From positions 27,206 to 91,205 of the forward strand of contig JAOARN010000051.1 of the NCBI GenBank assembly GCA_025210485.1: a stretch of DNA of 64,000 bases, written 5' to 3'. Of this stretch, positions 47,020 to 56,412 are shown piece by piece. Position numbers and translations under genes: made by a program. The notes beneath the pieces are model-generated. The model ran no database searches and was not told the origin of the DNA. It worked only from the letters and a program-made list of their open reading frames with translations. Source of the stretch: Marinifilaceae bacterium (GTDB taxonomy: Bacteria > Bacteroidota > Bacteroidia > Bacteroidales > Marinifilaceae). Within the stretch, counting starts at the first letter, position 1. Each line of letters begins with the position of its first letter.

Positions 47020-47370
47020 ATTTTTAAAAGCTAGGTGAATCATTTATAATTTTGAATGAAAAATGCTAATTTCAGGATTACTATAAATGTTGGAGCAAAT
47101 TTAAATACAAGTATTATATTAAGCAATACCGTTTTTATATTTTTAAGCTTTTGTTATACAATCATTTTTCTGAAAAGCTTTACCATCATACTTCGGTAGA
47201 ATAAATTTATTTTTCCTTAAATACTTATATTTAATACAATAAGCTTAAATTTATTTCTAAATTCGCACAGTTAAAATTCAGTAATATTAAAAAATGATAT
47301 TTCACATTCTATTTTCTAAAACAGGATATAATTCTATTATATATTCAAAAAACACAAAATTAAATTAATA
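47020..47370. other. Divergent intergenic region, DivIC-like / surface lipoprotein
   Basis: It contains the minus-strand promoter candidate and an aagctttt/aaaagctt stem (47145-47152 with 47173-47180). No gene was seen, and no cobalamin riboswitch motif was found ahead of the lipoprotein gene. Confidence 0.55.
47096..47127 (-). promoter_or_regulatory. Candidate promoter for the DivIC-like gene
   Basis: On the minus strand it reads ATTG-N20-TAAATTTG, with a perfect -7 octamer and one mismatch in the -33 box. It predicts a start near 47089, about 70 nt before the ATG. Confidence 0.5.
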
Positions 47371-48315
47371 ATGCACAGACTAATTATCTATATAAGTTCA
47401 ATAATCATCTTATTTTCTTCATGTTCGGAATCTGATTATAATGAAGATAAAGACGATACTAATACCAATTTTAGAAATTTTGTAGTTGGAGAATCCAGCA
47501 AATTTGCAACAAAGGTTATAGAATATAAACCCGCACCTGGTCAATTTATCAATCAAGGAGAAAAAATCAACAGCCAAGAACAGGCAAATTTATATGCCGA
47601 AAGCAAGCTAAAACAAAAATCTTTCGTTTCTTTAGGTTCATTTGGAGGATACATAATTGTAGGATTTGATCACAGTGTTAAAAATATATCGGGAAATGAT
47701 TTTTCAATTAAAGGCAATCCATTCGTAAACAGTAATGGATCTTCCTGCGAACCTGGTATTGTTTCAGTTATGCAAGATAAAAACAATAATGGCCTTGCTG
47801 ATGACACATGGTATGAATTAAAAGCCAAGAACGAAAAAGCATCCTCTGTAATCATTGATTATGCAATAACTTATTACAGACCCGATAAACCAAACAATAT
47901 AAATTGGACAGACAACCAGGGAAATTCAGGTTTTGTAATTTACAATAAAGATCAGCATTCACAGAATTATTATCCAAACTGGATAGAACAAGATAATTAT
48001 ACTCTTAAGGGCAAACGATTAGAAAGCAGAACTATCTTCAACGAAAAATATAATAGATGGGAAATGCACCCATTTGAAGATGGCTATGCTGATAATATTC
48101 CAGCCGAAGCAAATTCTGATGGTACTTTTCCAGCCACAGTTCTTCTAGATGGGAATAAGTTTGACATAGAATCTGCCATTAACAAAAATGGAAATAAGGT
48201 AAATTTAGAATTTATCGATTTTGTTAAAGTATATACTGCTGTCAACTCCAATGCAGGAATACTTGGTGAGGTATCAACGGAAATAATAGAAATTAAGGAT
48301 TTAACAATCGAATAA
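47371..48315 (+). CDS. Bacteroidota cell-surface lipoprotein with Ca-site-like motif
   Basis: The 314-residue protein has a lipobox (L-F-S-S-C-S-E-S-D) and a compact beta-rich domain. Recognisable conserved segments are V-I-E-Y-K-P-A-P-G-Q-F-I, L-G-S-F-G-G-Y-I-I-V-G-F-D-H-S and D-K-N-N-N-G-L-A-D-D-T-W-Y-E-L; the last resembles a calcium-binding DxNxNGxxDD loop. The family is widespread in Bacteroidota as 'cell surface protein' and is often near TonB-dependent uptake loci in my recollection; none is adjacent here. It is 34 bp upstream of truA and may be cotranscribed with it. Confidence 0.75.
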   Translation: MHRLIIYISSIIILFSSCSESDYNEDKDDTNTNFRNFVVGESSKFATKVIEYKPAPGQFINQGEKINSQEQANLYAESKLKQKSFVSLGSFGGYIIVGFDHSVKNISGNDFSIKGNPFVNSNGSSCEPGIVSVMQDKNNNGLADDTWYELKAKNEKASSVIIDYAITYYRPDKPNNINWTDNQGNSGFVIYNKDQHSQNYYPNWIEQDNYTLKGKRLESRTIFNEKYNRWEMHPFEDGYADNIPAEANSDGTFPATVLLDGNKFDIESAINKNGNKVNLEFIDFVKVYTAVNSNAGILGEVSTEIIEIKDLTIE

Positions 48316-48349
48316 TTTGCAATATTAAAAAAATACAGAATATAAATTT

Positions 48350-49099
48350 ATGCAAAGATACTTTATAAGATGTGCCTATAAAGGTACAAATTATCATGGA
48401 TGGCAGATTCAGCCTAATGCAATTAGTGTACAGGAAGTTATCAACAATGCTTTATCAGTATTATTAAACACTAAGACAAATTGTGTAGGATGCGGAAGAA
48501 CCGACACCGGTGTTCATGCTCTGGATTTTATGTTGCACTTTGACACGGATGTTGAATTCGACATTGAAAAATTCAAAATTAGAATCAACCGATTTTTGCC
48601 TCAAGATATAAGTGTATTTGAAATAATGAAGGTAAGAAATGATTATCATACTAGATTTGATGCAATTTCAAGAGCATATATATATAAGATAAGCACAATT
48701 AAACATGCTTTCAGACAAGATACTCATTGGACTACTCATTACGATCTAAATATAGAACAAATGAACGAAGCTTGTAAAATATTATTCGAATATATTGATT
48801 TTACAAGTTTTAGCAAATTACATACAGATACGAAGACCAATAATTGTAAAATAATGGAAGCAAAATGGGAACAGAAATCTGATGAAATTTTATTCCTGAT
48901 AAAAGCTGATCGATTTTTACGAAATATGGTTAGAGCAATTGTCGGAACAATGGTTGAACTTGGTAGAGGGAAAATTGACTTAAACGAATTTAGACAAATA
49001 ATAGAAAGTAAAAACAGATGTAAAGCTGGAGTATCTGTACCATCTCAAGGTTTATACCTTAGTGAAATTAAATACGATGAACAAGAATTAAAACATTAG
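48350..49099 (+). CDS. truA: tRNA pseudouridine(38-40) synthase
   Basis: The 249-residue enzyme isomerises U38-U40 in tRNA anticodon arms. The catalytic Asp52 lies in G-C-G-R-T-D-T-G-V-H-A. The second half has the R-A-Y-I-Y-K-I motif and R-F-L-R-N-M-V-R-A-I-V-G-T-M. Length is typical. The ATG at 48350 gives the usual M-x-R-Y-F-I start. It follows the surface lipoprotein gene closely. Confidence 0.96.
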   Translation: MQRYFIRCAYKGTNYHGWQIQPNAISVQEVINNALSVLLNTKTNCVGCGRTDTGVHALDFMLHFDTDVEFDIEKFKIRINRFLPQDISVFEIMKVRNDYHTRFDAISRAYIYKISTIKHAFRQDTHWTTHYDLNIEQMNEACKILFEYIDFTSFSKLHTDTKTNNCKIMEAKWEQKSDEILFLIKADRFLRNMVRAIVGTMVELGRGKIDLNEFRQIIESKNRCKAGVSVPSQGLYLSEIKYDEQELKH

Positions 49100-49372
49100 C
49101 AAAAGCGTATAATATACCAGATATGTCAAGCTATGCCATCTCTCGCCAAGGCTTATTTTTCTTAGAACGAAACTGATTTTATCCATGATTTTAGAATCCA
49201 AATCTTGACCGTTTTATAACAGCTCTATAGAAAAATAAAGATATTTTAATATTTAGTTTGATTATAATTGGTATAACTGATTTGCTGCTTGCAATTAAGC
49301 AGTATCGGTTTGAGTATTTCTATTAAAAGAAAGCCCAACTCATTTTAATTAATTAAATCAAAAAGAACAAAA

Positions 49373-51859
49373 GTGATATATCCACATAATTTCGAAACAA
49401 AAATAGGATTTGACAAAATACGAAATCTTATCAAAAACTACTGTATTAGCAGTTTAGGGAAAGAATTAGTAGATCAAATAAAATTCTCGAATAAATATAA
49501 AACGATCAAAGAGTTTGTAAACCAAACTGACGAATTTAGAACAATACAGCTAGAGGAAGAGAACTTCCCTATAGGTAACTTTATAGATATTAGAGGAAAA
49601 TTACATAAGATAAAGGCAGAAGGAAGTTTTCTTGAATTGGAAGATATTTTTAGCCTTCGCAGATCACTCGAATCAGTAAATGCTATACTAAAATTCTTTA
49701 AGACCAAGCAAGAGGAAAACAAATATCCTTATCTTTTAAAACTTACAGGAAATGTAATCATTTATCCGTTTATTCTTGACAAAATTGGAAATATTATTAC
49801 CAAAAATGGAAGAATGAAGGATAACGCATCTCCAGAACTTGCTCATATAAGAAATAGCATTTTAAAAAAACAATCGGCCATTTCAAAAAGAATGCAAGTT
49901 TTACTTAGTTCTGCTAAAAAAGAAGGCTGGGTTGAAGAAGATGCAAATCTATCGATAAGAGATGGCAGAATTGTAATACCCATTCCATCGGCATACAAAA
50001 GAAAACTTAAAGGTATTGTACACGACGAATCAGCTACTGGAAAAACAAGTTATGTTGAACCTAGCGAAATTGTAGAAACAAATAACGAAATCAGAGAGCT
50101 TGAATATGCCGAAAGAAGAGAGATTATAAAAATATTGCAGAATTTCACCAATATTATCCGAGAATATCTACCAGATCTTTTTAAAGCCTACAGTTTCATG
50201 GCTAAGATTGATTTTATCAGAGCAAAAGCAAGACTTGCGCTAGAATTAAATTCTTTTTTACCACATATCAACAAGAAATCTGAAAGTGAATGGAAGGATG
50301 CTTTCCATCCCTTATTATTCCTAAGTTTAAAAAATGAAGGCAGGGACATTGTACCTCTAAATATGAATTTGAATAGTGACAATAGAATAATTCTTATTTC
50401 AGGACCTAATGCTGGTGGAAAATCAGTTTGTTTAAAAACTGTGGGCTTGGTTCAATATATGTTTCAGTGTGGTATGCTGGTAAGTATGAGCCCAAACTCT
50501 GTAGTTGGTATTTATGACAGTATTTTTATCGATATTGGTGACGAACAGTCCATCGAAAACGACTTGAGTACCTATTCTTCGCACTTGGTTAATATGAGAA
50601 ATTTTATTAAACATGCCAACGAAGAATCCTTAATGCTAATTGACGAATTTGGAACAGGAACAGAACCTAGACTTGGAGGGGCATTAGCCGAAGCAATACT
50701 TGACGAATTAAACAATAAAAAAATAAAAGGGATTGTCACCACTCACTACTCAAGTCTAAAACACTTTGCATCTGAAACTGAAGGAATCGAAAATGGAGCT
50801 ATGCTTTACGATTCACATGCTATGCAACCATTATTCAAACTTCTTGTAGGTGAGCCAGGATCTTCATTTGCTTTTGAAATAGCAAAAAAAATAGGTCTTC
50901 CAAAAGAAATACTAAAAAGCGCAGCCGATAAAATTGGGGAAGAACATATCGCATTTGATAAACATCTAAAAGATATCTCAAGAGATAAAAGATACTGGGA
51001 ATCGAAACGTATTCAAATAAAGAAAAATGAAAAGCGTTTAGATGAACTAGTTCAACGATATGAAACAGATTTAAAAAAATCAGATAAGGAAAGAAAAGAA
51101 ATTTTAAAAACTGCAAAAGTACAAGCCGAAGCAATTCTAAAAGATGCTAACAAAGCTGTTGAAAATACCATTAGAGGAATAAAAGAAGCAAATGCAGAAA
51201 AGGAAAAAACAAAAAAACTAAGAAAAGATTTTGAAACAGCAAAAGAAGATATCAAAAACATCAATATAGATGAAGAAGATAAAATCAAACGCAAAATCGA
51301 TAAAATAAGAAACAGACAGAACAAGAAAAATAACAAAACAGAAAAACCATCTAGTAAAACAAAAGAACAACAATCAATTGTAAAAAAATCAATTGAAAAA
51401 GGCGATTCTGTAAAAGTTGACAACAAAACAATAGGTGAAGTAATCGAGATTAATAATAAAACCGCAATTGTTGCATTTGGAAGTTTGATGAGTTCAGTAA
51501 AACTTAGCAGATTGACACGAATAAGTAAATCTCAAGTAAAAAAACAGGAGAAAAAATACAATCAAACATCAGCTCTAATACAAGAAAAGATATCAAAACG
51601 CAAATTAAACTTTAAGGCTGATATTGACCTAAGAGGCTGTCGGGCAGAAGAAGCTATAGAAAGAATGATTTCACATATTGACGAAGCTATAATGCTTGAA
51701 GTGTCTGAATTTAGAATACTCCATGGAACAGGTAATGGGATATTACGAACCCTATTAAGACAGCAATTAAGCAGTATGAATATCGTATCAAGATTCCTTG
51801 ATGAAAAAGTAGAATTTGGAGGAAGCGGTATTACAATTGTGAAACTTGATTTAGGTTAA
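49373..51859 (+). CDS. mutS2: Endonuclease MutS2 / ribosome-rescue ATPase
   Basis: The 828-residue protein has MutS core and clamp helices (about 1-300) and an ABC-type ATPase with Walker A G344-P-N-A-G-G-K-S and Walker B M-L-I-D-E-F-G-T-G-T-E. A Lys/Glu-rich coiled linker (about 510-680) and a C-terminal Smr domain (D-I-D-L-R-G-C-R and H-G-T-G-N-G-I-L) follow. MutS2 proteins suppress recombination or split collided ribosomes depending on species. The start is GTG, giving M-I-Y-P-H-N-F-E, the normal family N-terminus. It is followed by a MscS-type channel gene after 76 bp. Confidence 0.96.
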   Translation: MIYPHNFETKIGFDKIRNLIKNYCISSLGKELVDQIKFSNKYKTIKEFVNQTDEFRTIQLEEENFPIGNFIDIRGKLHKIKAEGSFLELEDIFSLRRSLESVNAILKFFKTKQEENKYPYLLKLTGNVIIYPFILDKIGNIITKNGRMKDNASPELAHIRNSILKKQSAISKRMQVLLSSAKKEGWVEEDANLSIRDGRIVIPIPSAYKRKLKGIVHDESATGKTSYVEPSEIVETNNEIRELEYAERREIIKILQNFTNIIREYLPDLFKAYSFMAKIDFIRAKARLALELNSFLPHINKKSESEWKDAFHPLLFLSLKNEGRDIVPLNMNLNSDNRIILISGPNAGGKSVCLKTVGLVQYMFQCGMLVSMSPNSVVGIYDSIFIDIGDEQSIENDLSTYSSHLVNMRNFIKHANEESLMLIDEFGTGTEPRLGGALAEAILDELNNKKIKGIVTTHYSSLKHFASETEGIENGAMLYDSHAMQPLFKLLVGEPGSSFAFEIAKKIGLPKEILKSAADKIGEEHIAFDKHLKDISRDKRYWESKRIQIKKNEKRLDELVQRYETDLKKSDKERKEILKTAKVQAEAILKDANKAVENTIRGIKEANAEKEKTKKLRKDFETAKEDIKNINIDEEDKIKRKIDKIRNRQNKKNNKTEKPSSKTKEQQSIVKKSIEKGDSVKVDNKTIGEVIEINNKTAIVAFGSLMSSVKLSRLTRISKSQVKKQEKKYNQTSALIQEKISKRKLNFKADIDLRGCRAEEAIERMISHIDEAIMLEVSEFRILHGTGNGILRTLLRQQLSSMNIVSRFLDEKVEFGGSGITIVKLDLG

Positions 51860-51935
51860 TTAATTAAAATTAAGTAAATTCATACTCGAACAAAACGAGA
51901 ATAAAAAACAAAATAAAGTTTAAACTTAATCTATT

Positions 51936-52823
51936 ATGTTTAGGGAATTCATTAACAATATATTTAATTCAATTCTAGAGTATTTTAGCTCCGAATCATT
52001 CGATAAATTGGTTCATATTGTTATTGTTATTATTTGTGCTGTTATTCTCCGTTCGATATCAAGAAAATTAATTACAGTATTTATAAATAAATACGCAAAA
52101 AGATTAAAAGTAGATCCTACGAATTTCTCATTCCTGAAAAATTCGGTAGGATTTATTATTTATGCTACAGCTATAATCTATATATTTTCAAATATTGAGG
52201 AGTTTAGAAGATTTGGTGCTAGTCTTTTCGCAGGAGCTGGAGTAATTGCCATTGTAATAGGTTTTGCATCTCAAAAAGCATTTGCAAATATAATTAGTGG
52301 TATTTTTATTCTGATATTCAAACCTTTCAAAGTAACAGACATTATTGAATTTAAAGATGGACAAAAGGGAAAGGTTGAAGAAATAACTCTCTGGCATACA
52401 ATAATAAAGGACTATGAAAATAGGCGAATAATCATCCCTAACAGTGTTATAAATGATGCAACTATTATAAATAGTGATATTCAAGATAGTCTAATTCGAA
52501 AACACATAATATTCTCAATATCTTACGATTCGGACATAGATAAAGCAATAAAAATAATTCAAGAAGAAACTATCAAACACCCTCTTAGTATTGATAATAG
52601 AACAGAATCCGAAAAGGCAATGAATGAAGATATTGTTGTGGTGAGAGTATATGCTCTAAATGATTTCTCGGTAGACTTGAAAGCTTATGTTTGGTCTAAA
52701 GGTAATGACAATTCTTTTTTTATGAAATGTGATGTTCTTAAATCAATAAAACAAAGATTTGACAAAGAAGGAATTGAAATTCCATTCCCATACAGAACTA
52801 TTGTCAATAAGAATGATTTGTAG
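51936..52823 (+). CDS. Small-conductance mechanosensitive channel, MscS family
   Basis: The 295-residue inner-membrane protein has three hydrophobic segments (about 22-42, 68-86, 95-125), the last being the Gly/Ala-rich pore helix (A-S-L-F-A-G-A-G-V-I-A-I-V-I-G-F-A-S-Q). The beta domain with F-K-V-T-D-I-I-E and the R-R-I-I-I-P-N-S motif and the alpha/beta cytoplasmic end are present. It opens on hypo-osmotic shock. It is probably cotranscribed with mutS2. Length is typical. Confidence 0.93.
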   Translation: MFREFINNIFNSILEYFSSESFDKLVHIVIVIICAVILRSISRKLITVFINKYAKRLKVDPTNFSFLKNSVGFIIYATAIIYIFSNIEEFRRFGASLFAGAGVIAIVIGFASQKAFANIISGIFILIFKPFKVTDIIEFKDGQKGKVEEITLWHTIIKDYENRRIIIPNSVINDATIINSDIQDSLIRKHIIFSISYDSDIDKAIKIIQEETIKHPLSIDNRTESEKAMNEDIVVVRVYALNDFSVDLKAYVWSKGNDNSFFMKCDVLKSIKQRFDKEGIEIPFPYRTIVNKNDL

Positions 52824-53133
52824 GATTCCTTCATTATGCAAAATGGAGATTACTTTAAAAACTTATCTATTTCAAAATTTCACACATATTACAAAAAACA
52901 TCAATGCTCAGCTGTGGTTTAAATCATACTGAAATCTACAACTGATCTATGATTTTTGCAGTAGCCATTCATTACTAAAAATCATAAACATAGCTGTCTA
53001 AATTGCTAAAAAAATGGTTCATTGCATATATTTTTAGTTTTTTAATAAGATTTTCAATGTTTTTGAAAAAAATTGTACATTAATTCTTAATTTCGTAGCC
53101 TGAAAATAAATAAATCCTCATATAAAAGTAACT
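52824..53133 (+). other. mscS-type gene / alaS intergenic region
   Basis: The 310-bp region holds the alternating hairpin element (52921-52986). It also has a weak promoter-like pair, TTTG-N22-TAATTTCG (about 53059-53092), ahead of alaS, with one mismatch and long spacing. No ORF. Confidence 0.45.
52921..52986 (+). promoter_or_regulatory. Three alternating copies of AAATCATA forming mutually exclusive hairpins
   Basis: AAATCATA occurs at 52921-52928 (+), 52948-52955 (as TATGATTT) and 52979-52986 (+). The middle copy can pair with the first (8 bp) or, more stably, with the third (52949-52957 with 52977-52985, extended by AGTA/TACT). Such either/or pairing is typical of attenuators or 3'-end switches. 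It lies after the MscS-type gene and before alaS. Confidence 0.4.
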
Positions 53134-55767
53134 ATGAATTCGATTGATATTAGACAAAAGTTTTTAGACTTTTTTGCATCAAAACAGCATAAGTGCGTTG
53201 AATCGGCACCAATGGTAATAAAGAATGACCCTACTCTTATGTTTACCAATGCCGGTATGAATCAATTTAAAGATATTTTTTTAGGAAATTCACCAATAAA
53301 ATACAATAGAATTACGAATTCTCAAAAATGTTTACGTGTATCGGGGAAACACAATGACCTTGAGGAAGTTGGGCATGATACATATCATCACACAATGTTT
53401 GAGATGTTGGGTAACTGGTCGTTTGGTGATTATTTCAAAAAAGAAGCAATTGATTGGGCATGGGAACTTCTAACAAAAGAGTTCGGACTAGACAAGTCAA
53501 GACTTTATGCTTCTGTATTTGAAGGAAGTAAAGAAGATAATATCGGTAGAGATGATGAAGCTGCAGAGTATTGGGAAAAATATCTTCCAAAAGATCAAAT
53601 CATCAACGGTAATAAAAAAGATAATTTCTGGGAAATGGGTGAAACTGGTCCTTGTGGACCTTGCTCTGAAGTACATATTGACTTACGACCAGAAGCAGAA
53701 GTAAATAAAATATCAGGTAGAGAGCTTGTGAATCAAGACCACCCTCAGGTAATAGAGATTTGGAATCTTGTGTTTATGCAATTTAACCGCAAAGCTGATG
53801 GTAGCCTTGAGGCTCTTCCAAACACTCATGTCGATACAGGTATGGGGTTTGAAAGACTTTGCATGGCATTGCAAGGTAAAACTTCAAACTATGATACTGA
53901 TGTTTTTCAACCAATAATTAAGAAAATATCAGAATTATGCAATATCACCTATGGTGGTGTTGCCAATAATGATATAGCGATGCGAGTAATAGCCGATCAT
54001 ATTCGTACTATTGCATTTGCTATCACAGATGGTCAGCTTCCATCAAATAATAAAGCTGGATATGTTATCCGTAGAATTTTACGTAGAGCTGTTCGTTATG
54101 GATTTACATTTCTAAATTTGAAAGAAGCTTTTATGTATAAATTAGTTCCTGTACTTATCGAAGTTATGGGATCTCATTATTCGGAATTAAAAAAACAAGA
54201 AGAACTGATAACTAAAGTAATCAAGGAAGAGGAAAACGCATTCCTTCGTACACTTGAAAATGGTATTCGTCTTCTTGATCAAATTATAGAAAAAACAAAA
54301 GCAGAAGACTACAAAGTAGTTTCAGGAAAAGTTGCTTTCGAACTATACGACACATTTGGTTTTCCTTTAGATTTAACTGAGCTTATCTTAAAAGAAAATG
54401 ACCTTGCTGTAAATAGAAGAGAGTTTAATGCTGAAATGGATCAGCAAAAAAACAGATCGCGTTCGGCTGCAAAAGTTGATACTGGCGACTGGAACGAGCT
54501 ACTTGAAGATGATGTAGAAGAATTTGTGGGATATGACTACCTTTCTACTGATGTTAAGATTACAAGATATAGAAAAGTAAACTCAAAAGGAAAAGATGCC
54601 TTCCACTTGGTATTCAACATCACTCCTTTCTATGGTGAAAGTGGTGGTCAGGTAGGTGATACTGGTTATATCGAGGCTGATGGTGAGAAAGTTTATATCA
54701 CAGATACTAAAAAGGAACACGGCCTTATTATTCATATAACTGAAAGTCTTCCTTCAAACTTAACAGCTGAATTCAAGGCTGTTGTTAATGAAAGCAAACG
54801 AACTCTTATTGCAAACAATCACACTGCAACTCACTTGATGCACAATGCTTTAAGAGAGGTCCTAGGTGGACATGTTGAACAAAAAGGTTCTTTGGTAAAC
54901 TCTGATCATTTAAGATTTGACTTTTCTCATTTCCAAAAACTTAGTTATGAGGAAATTTCGAAAGTAGAGGAAATTGTAAATCAAAAAATTAGACAAAATA
55001 TCAAATTAGATGTTCGTAATAATATCCCAATGAAAGAAGCTGAAGCTCTTGGAGCAATGGCATTATTTGGAGAAAAATACGGAGATTTAGTTAGAGTCGT
55101 AAAATACAATGATTCGGTAGAATTGTGTGGTGGAACTCATGTTGAAGCAACTGGTCAAATTGGTTACTTCAAAATTGTATCTGAAAGTGCTATTTCTGCT
55201 GGTGTTAGACGTATCGAAGCTATTACTGCTGACAAATCAGAGAATTTCATCAATGATAAATTAGATACACTTCGACTAATAGAGCAGATGTTTAAATCAA
55301 ATAAAAACTTGATTAAAAATATTGAAGACCTAATGTCTGAAAATCAAGATTTGAAAAAAGATTTAGATGAGTTTAATAAAGCTAGATTACAGATATTGAA
55401 AAAAGAACTCAAGTCTGATATCTCTGTTACAAAAGGAGTTAACTTTATTAGCCAAAAACTAGAAGTACAAAATGCTGGTGAAATTAAAGAAATTGCATTT
55501 CAGTTGAAATCTGAAATTGACTCATTAGTATTTATAGCAGGAGCTGATATTTCTGGAAAAGCAAATTTAACAATTATGATTGCTGACAATCTTGTAAAGG
55601 AATTTGGTTTAAATGCAGGTCAAATAGTTAGAGAAGCTGCCAAAGAAATACAAGGTGGCGGTGGCGGCCAAGCATTCTTTGCTTCTGCTGGAGGAAAGGA
55701 CGCTAGCCGAGTTCAGGAAGCTATGGACAAAGCAAAAAATATGATTCTTGCTAAAATAGAAGCATAA
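53134..55767 (+). CDS. alaS: Alanine-tRNA ligase
   Basis: The 877-residue class II synthetase charges tRNA-Ala. It has the catalytic core (motif 1-3 regions, including F-T-N-A-G-M-N-Q-F and the [11 protein letters not shown] segment) and the editing domain. The latter's metal-binding residues are complete: H563-T-A-T-H567 and C665-G-G-T-H669. The C-terminal DHHA1 domain ([15 protein letters not shown]) is also present. Length is normal. A terminator follows at 55787-55814. Confidence 0.97.
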   Translation: MNSIDIRQKFLDFFASKQHKCVESAPMVIKNDPTLMFTNAGMNQFKDIFLGNSPIKYNRITNSQKCLRVSGKHNDLEEVGHDTYHHTMFEMLGNWSFGDYFKKEAIDWAWELLTKEFGLDKSRLYASVFEGSKEDNIGRDDEAAEYWEKYLPKDQIINGNKKDNFWEMGETGPCGPCSEVHIDLRPEAEVNKISGRELVNQDHPQVIEIWNLVFMQFNRKADGSLEALPNTHVDTGMGFERLCMALQGKTSNYDTDVFQPIIKKISELCNITYGGVANNDIAMRVIADHIRTIAFAITDGQLPSNNKAGYVIRRILRRAVRYGFTFLNLKEAFMYKLVPVLIEVMGSHYSELKKQEELITKVIKEEENAFLRTLENGIRLLDQIIEKTKAEDYKVVSGKVAFELYDTFGFPLDLTELILKENDLAVNRREFNAEMDQQKNRSRSAAKVDTGDWNELLEDDVEEFVGYDYLSTDVKITRYRKVNSKGKDAFHLVFNITPFYGESGGQVGDTGYIEADGEKVYITDTKKEHGLIIHITESLPSNLTAEFKAVVNESKRTLIANNHTATHLMHNALREVLGGHVEQKGSLVNSDHLRFDFSHFQKLSYEEISKVEEIVNQKIRQNIKLDVRNNIPMKEAEALGAMALFGEKYGDLVRVVKYNDSVELCGGTHVEATGQIGYFKIVSESAISAGVRRIEAITADKSENFINDKLDTLRLIEQMFKSNKNLIKNIEDLMSENQDLKKDLDEFNKARLQILKKELKSDISVTKGVNFISQKLEVQNAGEIKEIAFQLKSEIDSLVFIAGADISGKANLTIMIADNLVKEFGLNAGQIVREAAKEIQGGGGGQAFFASAGGKDASRVQEAMDKAKNMILAKIEA

Positions 55768-55786
55768 TTTATTACAATATACAAGC

Positions 55787-55814
55787 AAGGGAGATTCAAA
55801 TTTGTTTCTCCCTT
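55787..55814 (+). terminator. alaS rho-independent terminator
   Basis: The stem aagggaga (55787-55794) / tctccctt (55807-55814), with further pairing in the loop, is followed by a T-run to 55819. Confidence 0.88.
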
Positions 55815-55876
55815 TTTTTATATCCTAAATTGTAATACTATTTTTTTAAATTTAATGAATATATAAAAAACACTAT

Positions 55877-56356
55877 ATGAGAAAAATACATAATCCTTAC
55901 AATAATGGCGAAAGTGGTAACTGCTTTGGTTGCTCACAAAAAAATGAACATGGTTTGCAAATGGAATTTTACGAAGACGAGGAATTCATAATTTCCAACT
56001 GGACACCTAAGAAACATATTACTGGTTTTAAAGATGTTATACATGGAGGAATTCAGGCATGCATACTTGATGAAATAGCATCATGGGTGGTTTTTATAAA
56101 ATGTAAAACGGGTGGAGTTACATCTTCACTACAAACCAATTATCTAAGTCCTGTATATGCGAGTAAAGGTGATTTGCATATTAAAGCTAAACTAATTGAA
56201 ATAGAAGGACGTAATGCTAAAATCTGGGCTGCCATTTACGATGCTAATGGCAAGGAATGTACTAATGCAGAAGTTAACTATTCTATATTTCCAGAAAAAG
56301 TTGCAAGTCGAAAATTCCAATATCCTGGATTGGAAGCTTTTTTCAAAGAGGATTAA
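55877..56356 (+). CDS. Hotdog-fold thioesterase (PaaI-like)
   Basis: The 159-residue cytoplasmic protein has a single hotdog domain. The helix motif G-V/I-H-G-G-I-Q-A-C-I-L-D-E (about 55-66) matches PaaI/YbgC-like acyl-CoA thioesterases, with the active-site acidic residue in L-D-E. An N-terminal C-F-G-C motif is seen in several family members. The substrate is unknown. It has its own gap after the alaS terminator and is convergent with uvrA. Confidence 0.85.
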   Translation: MRKIHNPYNNGESGNCFGCSQKNEHGLQMEFYEDEEFIISNWTPKKHITGFKDVIHGGIQACILDEIASWVVFIKCKTGGVTSSLQTNYLSPVYASKGDLHIKAKLIEIEGRNAKIWAAIYDANGKECTNAEVNYSIFPEKVASRKFQYPGLEAFFKED

Positions 56357-56362
56357 AGCAAA

Positions 56363-56402
56363 AAAACAGCCTAATAAATTTTATAATTCATTAGGCTGTT
56401 TT
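56363..56402. terminator. Bidirectional terminator, thioesterase / uvrA
   Basis: A 13-bp perfect stem aaaacagcctaat (56363-56375 with 56390-56402) has a 14-nt loop. It lies between convergent stops. Confidence 0.88.
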
Positions 56403-56412
56403 CATAAATTCA

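Noticed and set aside
47020..47370. Cobalamin riboswitch ahead of the surface lipoprotein gene
   Set aside because: No B12-box-like conserved core was found, and no BtuB gene is adjacent.
51052..51426. Hydrophobic 124-residue minus-strand ORF
   Set aside because: It is antisense to the Lys-rich coiled linker of MutS2; A-rich codons read backwards give Phe/Leu/Ser runs.
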